NCBI RefSeq assembly: GCF_030272615.1
Contig: NC_081407.1
Location: 316,042,456-316,106,455 of the forward strand
Source of the DNA: Cryptomeria japonica
Taxonomy: Eukaryota; Streptophyta; Pinopsida; Cupressales; Cupressaceae
Reading direction: 5' to 3'
Length of the DNA stretch: 64,000 nt
The translations under genes were made by a program, and so were the position numbers. The notes under the pieces are model-generated. The model did no database searches. It was given only the letters and a program-made list of their open reading frames with translations, and had not been told where the DNA came from. The number at the start of each line of letters is the position of its first letter. Positions within the stretch are counted from its first letter, which is position 1. Shown one piece after another: positions 1 through 10,733 of the stretch.

Positions 1-1
1 C

Positions 2-2538
2 AAAACCTCTTTTAGGAGTATACAAGATAAATCAAATGATGTTCTTGATCTTATTCATATTGATTTGTGTGGCCCTGCTAGAGTTAAAAAATTTCATGGT
101 GATAAATATTTCATGCTAATCATTGATGATTATTCTAGAATGATGTGGGTTACTTTTTTGAAAGAAAAATCTGAAACATTTGAAAAGTTTAAAACATTTA
201 AGGCTAAAGTGGAAACTGAGACAGAATTGAAAATTAAATATTTGAGATCAGATCATGGTGGTGAATTTGCATCCGGTGTGTTTAATAACTTTTGTGACAA
301 GCATGGTATAAGGAGACAATTTTCTGCTCCCCAAACACCTCAGCAGAATGGAGTTGTGGAAAGGAAGAACATAACTATCTTGGATGCTGCTAGAACAATG
401 ATGATGGAAGATAGTCTACCTCATATCTACTGGAGAGAAGCAGTAAGTACAATGGTTTATACATTCAACAAAGTACATATCAAAGGAGAAACTGGTAAGA
501 CACCTTGTGAACTATGGTCTGGCAATACACCTAGAGTTAAGTATTTTAAAAGTTTTGGTAGTAAATGTTTTATCAGAAGAGATGATATTATTGGGAAATT
601 TGATCCTAGATGTCATGAAGGCATATTTCTTGGTAATTCTAATGAAAACAAAGCATATAGATGTTATAACAAGATATTGTCGAGAATTGTGAAGAGTGAT
701 AATGTCAAAGTAGATGAGCTGAACATAAGTCAAATCAAATTTTATGAGAAGGAACCAGTAGTGAAAATTATTATATTTGAACTGGTAGCACCTTTACCGA
801 AACAGAGAGTTGAACTAGTTACTCCGACAACATCAGAGAATTCTACAGTAACTGAAGAACGGGGAAGAGAAACAAAAAGTCAAAAGACTCCTAGGTATGT
901 GAGATTGAATCATTCAGAAGATCAAATCATTGGGGATAAGAGAAATGGAGTGATGACAATAAGAAGGCTGACAACTAATAAGGTATGTTTAATTTCACAA
1001 GTTGAACCGGTATTAGTAATTGAGGCATGTAAAGATAAATATTGGTTGAAAGCTATGGAAGAAGAATTAGATCAGATTGAGAAAAATAATACATGGACCT
1101 TGGTTCCCAGGCCTAAAAATAAGAATGTTATTGGAACTAAATGGGTTTTTAGAAATAAATTGAATGAGGATGGTCAAATTATAAGGAATAAGGCTAGATT
1201 GGTTTGTAAAGGATATTCTCAAAAGGAAGGAATTGATTATGGAGAGACTTTTGCACCTGTACCTAGGATTGAAGCTGCAAGATTATTTATCGCCTATTTT
1301 GCTTATAAAAACTAAAAGGTTTATCAAATGGATGTTAAATGTGCATTTTTGAATGGGATCTTGATGAGGAAGTTTATATTGAGCAACCTGATGGTTTTTC
1401 ACTATCAGATGATAGAAATATTGTTTGCAGGCTAAGGAAAACTTTATGAGGACTGAAACAAGCATCTAAAGCTTGGTATGCAAGGTTGGATAAATATCTT
1501 TTGAAGCTTGGTTTTACTAAAGGCAGTGCTGACAATAATTTATATTATAAAATCACTGATGATGATATACTGATTGTTGAAGTATTTGTTGATGATATTA
1601 TTTTTGGAGGTGAAGATAAGTTATGCATAGACTTTTCTAAGAATATGGAGAAAGAATTTGAGATGTCTATGATTGGTGAGATGAATTTTTTCTTAGGTTT
1701 GCAAATTACTCAGACTGGCAAAGGTATTTTTATTTGTCAAACTAAATATGCTAAAGAATTGTTGAAGAAATTTGGTATGGGAGACTCTAAACCGATAAGT
1801 ACTCCTATGGTTACAAGTGAGAAATTGACAAGAAAAGATGTTTCTGCACCGGTAAACCCTACAAGATACAAATCAATGATTGGAGGTCTACTTTATTTAA
1901 CTCAGACTAGGCCTGACATTATGAATGTTGTTTGTATTGTTTCAAGATTTCAGAGTGATCCTAGAGAAAATCATGAGATGGCGGTGAAAAGGGTTTTTAG
2001 ATACTTGCAAGGTACATCAGAATATGGCTTATGGTACCCTAAGGATGATAACTTTACTTTATGTGCATATATAGATGTTGATTGGGTTGGAGATGTTGAT
2101 GACCAGAAAAGTACTTCTGGTGGAGCTTTCTTTCTTGGAAAGAAGTTGGTTTCATGGATCAGAGAGAAACAATCATGTACTTCATTATCTATTGTTGAAG
2201 CTAAGTATGTTATTGTTACTACTAATTGTACACAAGTTTTATGGATGAAGCAGATGTTGAAGGATATAAAGGTAGATTATGATGCACCAGTAGTTATTCA
2301 CTATGATAACTCTGCTGCTATTGATATATCAAAGAATCCAGTATTTCATTCTAAAACAAAGCACATATCTATCAAGTATAACTTTTTGAAGGAGAAGGTG
2401 GAAGCAAATAAAGATAGACTGGTTTATGTGAACAATAAAGAGCAGATTGCAGATATTTTCACTAAACTTTTGTCCAAAGAATCATTTGAGTACCTGAGAG
2501 ACAGATTGGGACTTTCTTCCCCTCTGGTAGAGACTTGA
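2..2538 (+). pseudogene. pol: copia pol: integrase - reverse transcriptase - RNase H, disrupted
   Basis: The frame is open from the window edge. The integrase core shows the DDE set: D in DDYSR, D in SDHGGEF and E in VVERKN. A linker follows, then the RT ([35 protein letters not shown] and the catalytic FVDD box near 1590-1600). Copia-type RNase H follows with HYDNSAA, ISKNP and HSKTKHI, and the usual ADIFTKLL end. It is a pseudogene: stops lie at 1313-1315 (TAA) and 1447-1449 (TGA), and a one-base frameshift lies near 1353-1357, so the first part (to 1315) and the last part (1486-2538) are in different frames. Catalytic residues of INT and RT are otherwise present. The gag and protease would lie upstream, outside the window. 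Confidence 0.93.
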
Positions 2539-2614
2539 TTGATGCGGCTTGACATCAGTCCGACATGCATTAATCAGAGATACTATTCGTTCTGGCACTG
2601 ATGTGGGATGCTAA

Positions 2615-2867
2615 TGCTCAGGGGGAGTAGTCAGCTTTGTGATTTAGAGGCTTATGTTTTTGCTTTGATATTTTTGTCACAATTCTGGCACTAATGTCAA
2701 AGGGGGAGTGATATTGATGTGAAATAGAAAGTGAAAAGGGGAGTGATACTCAAAGTTATATGTGGGAGTTTGTTGGTTGTCTTCCACAAGGGGAGACTTG
2801 TTTGGCATTTCTTGGTACTTAGATAATTTTCACATCTAGTGTTGCCATCAATGCCAAAGGGGGATAT
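2615..2867 (+). other. multiplied polypurine tracts before the 3' LTR of element A
   Basis: At least five purine runs precede the LTR: near 2619 (CAGGGGGAGTAG), 2698 (CAAAGGGGGAGTG), 2736 (AAAAGGGGAGTG), 2788 (CAAGGGGAGAC) and 2855 (CCAAAGGGGGATA). The last sits directly against the LTR start TGTTGG and is the likely plus-strand primer. Multiple PPT copies are a known trait of Sireviruses. Confidence 0.7.
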
Positions 2868-3635
2868 TGTTGGCCTTTTGGTGGAATTGATTATGTGTTG
2901 CATTGATGTTTTGTCATTGATGCCAACACTAGTTGTTTAGATGCTTTATTGACACCCTTAAGGTCTCGGTAGGTTGAGTGGTTTTTGGTTAACTTGGATC
3001 CGACATGATCCAGTATAGTCTAATGATGGAATTGGCTTGTTCATGATAATTATACTCATATTTGATTAGTTGGTTTTGGTCTGGAGATTGGATGCTATCC
3101 TGCTTGCTTAGAAGATTGGTTTCTAATTCCGACGAGGGTTTCACCGATAGAGATTTTGATGGAGATCTTTGATGAATTGCATAAGTGGTGTTGGTGCAGC
3201 TTCTGGTGGAGTATCAGGATGTTGTTGTTGTCACTTTCGAGACTTGGTGGTTGGGGATCATTGCTGAAGCATGTGGACCTATATTTGGTCCTGGTAGATC
3301 TAGGTTATGGACCGGCTTTAATGTAACATGTGGATAGGACCTATTGATGTATTTCCGGGATGTCTTATGTGTTAATATTATTTGTTTTGTCTAAGGCCGA
3401 CATGGTTTGTAATTATGTAATTAGTTTATTATCTGGTGGTCGACCTGATTATTTATGATCGAGGGTTTGTATATATAGATGTAAGATCTCATTGTAGATC
3501 ATCATGGTTAATGAAATAGGTCACAATCAAGGAATGTAATGTGTGAATAATGTAATATCATTCAGGAAGAGGAGTTGGTAGATCATTGGAGATCGAATTG
3601 GGTTTATGGAAGAGGATTTAGTCCTCCAGTATTGA
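2868..3635 (+). repeat. copia A 3' LTR, first part
   Basis: Starts TGTTGGCC immediately after the purine tract and runs to the insertion point of the gypsy element. A TATA-like TATATATAGA lies near 3470-3480, placing U3 in this part. The LTR continues at 14446. Confidence 0.85.
3631..3635 (+). repeat. target-site duplication ATTGA, left copy
   Basis: ATTGA precedes the left gypsy LTR and is repeated exactly at 14446-14450 after the right LTR. This fixes the ends of the Tekay-like element. Confidence 0.9.
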
Positions 3636-6600
3636 TGTGAGGCATCACCTCGACTCAGTTTGACATTCAGTGGATGTTATATTTTAGACTACTATGGATA
3701 CTTTGTTTTGATGCATTTTGAGACTTAGAACTTATATGATTTCAGGATATTGGATAACATTGCTATGAATTGATGTTTTACTTACATGCTTTATGAGATA
3801 GAACACTACATGATTATTAGATAGAATGATATTGCAATGATAGATGTCGTTAATGAATTTGCAGGACCTTACTTTGAATATAGAACTATGATGTATGTTT
3901 AGTTTATGTGAATTGGGATGAAAAATTGTTTATGTGAATTTGCTTGACAAAAGATGTATTCAATCTGTGCAGATGAAAATTGTATGCAAGTATTGATGTG
4001 CATTGTTGTATTATTGAATTATATTTTATATGAATATTTGGGAGTACTAATATGTAAATTGAGATGCGCAGGAAAATTACCATGTGACCATGGAAAAATT
4101 ACGGAGAATCAAACCTAGACTTATGTATGTTCGTAAAGTCAGGGTTTGTCTATTTGGAGAGACAACACCCCGTTTGTGTTGTATTTTATTTGTATCAGTA
4201 TATGTGGCATGAGTGTTAGGTGTTATTTAAATTTATTGTGTAAAAACCTCAAGAGACAATTTCATGTTTATTTTCGTAAAAGTATTTTATTAGTGTCACT
4301 TGACACATGTGTGGATTTAAATTTAAATATTTTACTTTGTCTCTTGATGGGAAAGTGTTAATTATAATTAATTTTAAATAAAATAATGTGTTGTTAAAAA
4401 AGATATTTTGAGAATATAATATTTGGAGTGGTCAACTTATGTTTGACCCGAAAATAAACTTCAGAGGGGTTTAAAATGGGTTAAATGAACACCTAGGGGT
4501 AGTTTATTAGGGTTTCCTAAAGCCCATAAGGTATACCTAGGGGTTAGGGGTAATTTTAGGCAAGTTTCTACTTTATAATGATCTTTTTAATGCTTTAAAA
4601 ATTGGTTTTTTTGAGTTGAGCGAAAATTGGAAATTGAAGTGAAAATCAAATCAAGATTTTCCCTCTTGAAAGGAAAGTCTTTTTGCATTTTTGCTTTCTT
4701 CCTTCTTTTTGTTGATTTTTTTTTTTTTTTTTTTTTAGAATCCTGTGAAAACTCAGAGAGTGAGCTTCTTAAGGAAGGTTTTTGGGAATAGCTGGTTAAT
4801 CACCCACTCTCCATTTTTGGAGACAAAAGAAAACTTGGAAGAAAAATAACGTTATGGGATAAAGAAATTGATTAAGGAAAAATAAAGAATTGTGGATTGG
4901 GCAGCTCTTCTTCAGATATCATTATAACCTTTGGGCAGAATAAGGTTGGTTTCATTTTTACTTTTAATGTCTAGTTTTGTTTATTTCTGAAAGTTGTTGA
5001 ATAAGAAAATCTGTATTCTTGAAAATGAATGTTTGAAAATCTTTTGGTTTTGTTTTATGAATGAATGTGTTTTGGGAGTTTTCTCAAGATCTCTCTTTCT
5101 CTTGGGAGAGAAGAGGATCTTGAGGGTGGTAGCAGTGACAGCCCTCGAGTGAGAGACTCTCTTTAGAGAGAGATCACAAGGGATCTTTGTGTGACCCTTG
5201 TTGCATGGCCTGTTTGTGCAATGGGGGTCATAAGGAGGGTTATAAGGCTAGAATGCCTTTGGGGGGCATAAGGAATTTATGGGGTTGAGATTTTGATATG
5301 TTATTTGTGCCATGAGGTGGCTTCTTGTTATTACATACTTGCAGAATTCTCCTCAGTGTATTTGGTCCACTACGACCCTTTGAAAATGTTCACCACCAGA
5401 GTGTGGTGCTGTGAAAGCCAGGTTGGGAATGTGTCTGCAATATTTGTATGCTTTGTGTTTCTTTGTGTTTGCCTGTTTGTTACCCGTCTAGGAATTGGTT
5501 CTCCGAGCTCGGGGGTGGCTACCAGTTAGCCTAGGCTGGGAGGTGAGCACTCCGTGGTCAGTTTTGTGTTTTTTTTTATTATGCAGGAAATTCAGAGGAA
5601 AGAAGATAGGATTCATGAAAGATATTCAAAAGATTGTTTTTGAAGATATTTGGAATTCAGTTGCAGATGTTGATTTAAAGTTGTTGTAAATAAATGCCTT
5701 ATTCAAGAGAAAGGAGAAGCAAGTTGTAATTTTGTAATAATAGATTTGAAGTCTTATTGTTGTAATTGTTCAGAGAAAACATTCTGTAAATATGGTAGTA
5801 TATTTTAGAGATGTTTTAAAGAAAGAAAAGCTTGTTATTTCTACTTCTAATTTTTTTTTAAAAAGAAAGGATTAAATTGTGTTGCATGCAAAAAGCTTCT
5901 TGTATTATGGAAAGAAATAAAAGATTTGTTCTCCAATTAGACTTTAATTATATTTCACTTTTGGCAAATAAAAGATTTTTGTTGTTGAAAGATTTCTATG
6001 TAATTTTAACAAGAAATAGATTTATGAAATATTAGATTAGTGGACAAAAATCAATGAAAGATTTCCTTTTAATTTAGGAAAATATTTTGTAATCCTTTAA
6101 AAGTATTCAATATTGTATTTTGGGATTAGCATTGTTTTAAAAGCTCAATGATTTTATATAAACAAATATAAATACTTTTAATTCTGAATTAACTTCATAT
6201 TCTTTCCCTTTACTATATTAGTTTAATTGTAGCAAGTAAAATTCTTTAAAAAATTAAAACGAAGTTTAGGGGTCCCCGCGGGCTCCTCTGTGCGTACGCA
6301 CAGTGGACGACCGCGCGGCGCCCACTGTGTGCACGCACAGTGGAGCCGCTTGCGGCTCCCACTGTGTGGGCACACAGTGGACGGCCGCGCCGCGGGCTCC
6401 TCTGTGCGTACGCACAGTGGACGACCGCGCGGCGCCCATTGTGTGCACGCACAGTGGAGCCGCTTGCGGCTCCCACTGTGTGGGCACACAGTGGACGGCC
6501 GCGGCCGCCACTGTGTGGCCACACAGTGGTGCCGCCAGCGGCACCCACTGTGTGGGCACACAGTGGAGCCGCGGTGCCCACTGTGCGCTCACACAGTGGC

Positions 6601-7312
6601 GCGCACGCGGCCGGACCTGTTTTGCTCCTCCGTGACCTGCATTAAAATATAGATGGAATTCATGGTCGCCAAGGGCTTCGGCCCGGCCATGAAGTTTAAC
6701 AGTTAAAAAAAAATATAATAATATATAGGGTTTAAAACCCTAACCGAGTGGAGGTTAGGGCAGGTTAATGTTAATTAAAATAATAATTAAAATATTTACT
6801 AGTTTAGTTAAATATACATATATATATGTTTCCATAAATACATATGGAAATTATATATATGTATATAAATGTATGAATTTGAGCATTTTTGTATAAGTAA
6901 TTAAATTTTAAATATATAAATATATGCATAATCAATTATGTATATGTGTATATATTTATTTAATCCTGATTTTAATTTTGGTTAAATTATAAAGAGAAAT
7001 ATAAAAGAATTAAAAAGACTATATAGTCATAATGGAGGATAAATTAAAATATCTCTCCTAATACTTTTAGTATGATTGTTTTAATAAAACTATTAATTAA
7101 AAATCTTTTGGAGATAAAATTTAAACCAGTAGGTTATTCCGCGATTAGAATATAACTGATTGTCGATGCTTCGTTCGTTTCAGAATGAGCTCGAATTTAT
7201 TAATGGAATTTTCTCTAGCACTTGTCGCAAGAGTGTGCTTTTAAATTAAATTAGTATCTTTTTTAGAAAAAAAAAAATTGTTCCGTTTTTGCCCTAAATT
7301 TTGGGCATGACA
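3636..7312 (+). repeat. Tekay-like element, left (5') LTR
   Basis: Begins TGTGAGGCATCACC and ends GGGCATGACA; it matches 10734-14445 throughout. It contains an 18-20 T run near 4718, an AT-rich body and a GC-rich palindrome array near 6270-6612. Short ORFs at 4146-4361 and 5293-5689 recur in the right LTR only because the LTR is duplicated; no protein family is recognised in them. Confidence 0.95.
6270..6612. repeat. GC-rich palindrome array, left LTR
   Basis: A sharp GC island in an AT-rich LTR. Nine 20-22 bp palindromes of the type CCACTGTGTG + CACACAGTGG (variants with CTCTGTGCG/CGCACAG) alternate with palindromic spacers such as GAGCCGC/GCGGCTC, GGTGCCG/CGGCACC and GGCCGCGGCC. A 114 bp block (6281-6394) is directly repeated from 6395. 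ORFs on both strands here are a by-product of the repeat. Confidence 0.9.
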
Positions 7313-7315
7313 TTT

Positions 7316-7327
7316 TGGTATCAGAGC
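7316..7327 (+). other. primer-binding site of the Tekay-like element
   Basis: TGGTATCAGAGC, complementary to the 3' end of plant initiator tRNA-Met, three bases after the left LTR. Minus-strand priming site. Confidence 0.92.
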
Positions 7328-7468
7328 AAGGTTTCCACACTAGGAGCCTTACTCACTTACGTTTCGCCTTAGAATATTTTTTAATTATTTTGTTAATGGA
7401 ATTTTGAATTTAAATAAATTTAATTCTAAAAGAAATAAATTAATTATTTTGTCTTATTTCCTCTTAGG

Positions 7469-10400
7469 ATGCCTCCGTTGACGCAACAAGCTCGCAAGCG
7501 CGGACGTGGTCCTAGACGTGAGCGCCTAGCTCGCGAGGAGGAAGAGAGGGAGGCATCGGTTCCAGAGGAGAACCCAAGAGCACCTCCCGAACAGCCAAAT
7601 GAACCTAACCGTGACCTTCTAGCAGCCATTCAGAATCTTATTGGCATTGTTCAGGAAAGGATTCCAGCAGAGAACCCTCCGGTCAGGAGTCATGACTCTG
7701 GGAGTCATAGATCTGTTGATAGAGAACGAAGCAGGAGCCCGGCTCCGATTCCTGTAGAGAGCCAGGGTGGTAATGAGCCAGAGTCAGTGCATATGCCAGG
7801 ACCACCTCCTGCGGTGGAACCAGTCTATTTTGAGAGAGGTCGTCGAGATCCAGGGGATCTCATCAGGGAGGTCATGCGCCTCCAACCACCATCCTTCGGA
7901 GGTTCTACAGATGGAGTAGAGGCCGAGGCATGGCTTCTGAGTCTTGAGAGGTGCTTTGCGTTGCGTTCTTATGAGAGCAACTTGAAAGCACGTGTTGCAG
8001 TTCATCTTCTGAGAGGGACAGCCTCCACCTGGTGGAGACAGGAAGAGTACAAATGCGGATTAGCACCTGATACACTCACTTGGGAGATATTCACCGAGAG
8101 GTTCCGTGAGAGGTACCTATCAGAGCACTTCAGGCAGCGTCGTATAGACGATTTTCATGATCTCCAACAAAAAGGTTTGTCAGTAACCTAGTATGAGAGT
8201 AAATTCTTTGAGTTGTTGCCATATGTAGATTATCTTAAGGATGAGAAACTTCTTGTAAACCGCTTCATCAGGGGATTGAATGTCGGTATAGCCGGGCCTG
8301 TTAGGATGTCCGCTCCAGAGAGCCTTCGGGTTGCTGTAGAGAAGGCACTGATTGCCGAGGAAATTCAGGTTAGACCACAGGACAATAGGGATCGGTATCA
8401 GAACCGAAATCCCATACCTCAGACTTATGGATTCCAGAAACCACATTGGAAGGGGAACAACCGAAATTCTCAGGGGTTTTCCAAACCCCCTCCTCCACAA
8501 CAGACACCACAGAACCAGAAACAGAAGCCTCCAGAGTATCAGCAGGGCTCCAAGCCCAAGCAGTGGCAGACTCAGGGACAGAAACGTGATCAGAGAGCAC
8601 AGGGGCAGTACACACAGCCGGCGGGGACTCAGCAGTCCTCCAGGGGTGGGTACAGCGGATCCAGTGTGACAAAGGTCAGGAGTTTCATGGGTTTAGCAGG
8701 ATATTACCGACGTTTTGTCGAAGGTTTCTCCAGAGTCGCACACCCTATTACCTCTCTTCAGCGTAAAGGGAAGAAATTTGAGTGGACAGAGAAGTGCGAG
8801 AAGGCCTTTCAGGAACTCAAAAAGGCACTTACTAGCGCTCCCATCCTTGTTGTACCAGATCCTTCAGCTGATTTCATGGTTTGTACCGATGCTTCCTTAG
8901 AGGGTTTAGGGGCAGTTCTTATGCAAGGTGGTAGGGCCATTGCTTTCGAGTCTAGGAAACTTAAGACTCATGAACTTAATTATCCCACTCACGACCTTGA
9001 GCTCGCAGCAGTAGTGCATGCACTTGTGAGGTGGAGACACTTCCTTTTAGGACATCACTTTGAGTTGCACTCAGATCATCAGAGTCTTCAGTACATCTTC
9101 ACTCAGCCGAACCTTAATGCACGTCAGAGGAGATGGATGGAGTTTTTGTGCGAATATGATTTTGACGTTCACTACATCAAGGGAAAGGAAAATGTAGTTG
9201 CAGATGCCTTGAGTAGGAGACGTCATGAGGTTTACACCATATCCATGGGCACAGACTTGAGGGACCGTATACTTCGGCACTTGTCAGAGGATGGATGGTA
9301 TGCAGAGGTTGGTCAGGTGTTGCGTTCACAGGTTACTCTAGAAGGGAAATATGTGGATTATTCTTTGGAGTCCGATGGACTATTACGCCACAGAGGGCGC
9401 ATTTATGTACCTTCCTCCAGAGGGTTGCGAGAGTTCATTGTCTCGGAAGCTCATAGAGCTCCTTATGCTGCGCATCCCGGGGTTAAGAAGTTGCATGCAG
9501 ACTTGAGGCAGTTGTATCATTGGCCGGGAATGCGGCAGCTCATTGCTGAGATAGTAGCTCGGTGTCTCGAGTGTCAGAGGGTAAAGGCGGAGCACCGCCA
9601 TCTAGGTGGGTTGCTTCAGTCTCATGCTATACCAGAGTGGAAGTGGGATACTATATCCATGGATTTCATCATTGGTCTCCTTATGTCTTCTCGTCGCCAT
9701 GATGCTATCTTGGTGACAGTTGACAAGCTGACCAAAGTAGCTCACTTTTCACCAGTTCGTACTACATTCACAGCACCTGCAGTAGCACAGGTGTTCTTGC
9801 GAGACATTGTTAGACTACATGGCGTACCCCGCAAGATTATTTCTGACAGGGATTCTCTTTTCACTTCTACCTTTTGGAAGTCATTACAGGCAGCTATGGG
9901 CACTAAGCTCAATTTCAGTACAGCCTATCACCCGGAGACAGATGGTCAGACAGAGAGAGTCAATCAGGTGTTAGAGGATATGCTTCGTATGTACGTCATG
10001 GATCATCAGACCCGGTGGGAGGAGTATCTTCCCTTAGTGGAGTTTGCCTATAACAATGGGCATCACACTTCTTTGGGAATGCCACCCTACCAGGCATTAT
10101 ACGGCAGGCCTTGCAGGACGCCCTTGAGTTGGGATCGCATAGAGGATAGAGTTGCTATTGGTCCTGAGTTAGTTCAAGATATGGAACAGCAGGTGGATTT
10201 GATTAGGCAGCGTCTCAAAGAGGCTCAGGATAGATAGAAGAAGTATGCCGATGCAAAGAGGATTGATCGTAGTTACTTGGTTGGAGACAGAGTTTTCTTG
10301 AGAGTGCGACCGCATAAGAGTCCGATCCGTTATGGAAAGGGTTCTAAGCTCGCACCTCGCTTTGTAGGACCTTTTGAGATTCTGGAGAGGATAGGCCCAG

Positions 10401-10723
10401 TTGCCTACCGTTTAGTGTTGCCACCTAGCCTGTCACGCATCCACGATGTGTTTCATGTTTCAGTTTTGAGAAAGTATATCTATGATGAGTCTCACCTTTT
10501 AGATTGGGATGCCTTGCAGGTGGAGTCGGACGGGCAGCTAGCTTTGGAGCCCATTCGCATTTTGGCACGCCGGACATTGGCCCTTCGAGGTCGAGAGCTG
10601 GACCAGGTTAGGGTCCAGTGGGATTGTTATGATGAGGTTACGGCTTCATGGGAGGACGCAGCACGTATGAGATCAGAGTACCCTCACCTCTTTGATGAAC
10701 TCCAGGAGGAAGTTCATGCCTAG
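7469..10723 (+). pseudogene. gag-pol: Tekay-like gag-pol, internally deleted: gag fused to RNase H - integrase - chromodomain
   Basis: One reading frame starting MPPLTQQ, typical of this lineage. The gag core (about 7850-8350) has WLLSLERCF and TASTWWRQEE. A Gln/Pro-rich stretch follows, and then the frame passes directly into KVRSFMGLAGYYRRF, the segment just before RNase H. The CCHC knuckle, protease and RT with its YxDD box are missing, and the junction near 8655-8675 is in frame. RNase H has CTDAS, the central E and SDHQSL. Integrase has the HHCC zinc site (HPGVKK...CLECQ) and the DDE core (MDF, SDRDS, ETDGQTERVNQ). The tail has GPFEILERIG and a chromodomain-like end (VRVQWDCYDEVTASWE). 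Two in-frame TAG stops interrupt it, at 8189-8191 and 10235-10237. Confidence 0.93.
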
Positions 10724-10733
10724 AGGGGGAGGA
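10720..10733 (+). other. polypurine tract of the Tekay-like element
   Basis: TAGAGGGGGAGGA directly precedes the right LTR. It also contains the stop codon that ends gag-pol, so coding runs to the edge of the LTR. Confidence 0.85.

Noticed and set aside
4146-5689. Short ORFs repeated near-identically at 11244-12787
   Set aside because: They lie in the Tekay LTRs; the repetition is the LTR duplication, not evidence of coding.
6270-6612. CRISPR-like array of palindromic repeats
   Set aside because: Plant LTR context, spacers are themselves palindromic and repeated, and no cas genes.
6223-6652. Overlapping 100-120 codon ORFs in several frames on both strands, Cys/His-rich
   Set aside because: They come from the GC-rich palindromic repeat, which is open in many frames; they resemble no protein and recur in the other LTR at 13412-13784.
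6726-6770. Telomere-like CCCTAA/TTAGGG words
   Set aside because: Only two or three scattered hexamers in an LTR, not a tandem array.
7316-7327. tRNA gene fragment (initiator Met)
   Set aside because: Only the 12 bp primer-binding complement is present, at the expected LTR-adjacent position; no cloverleaf.
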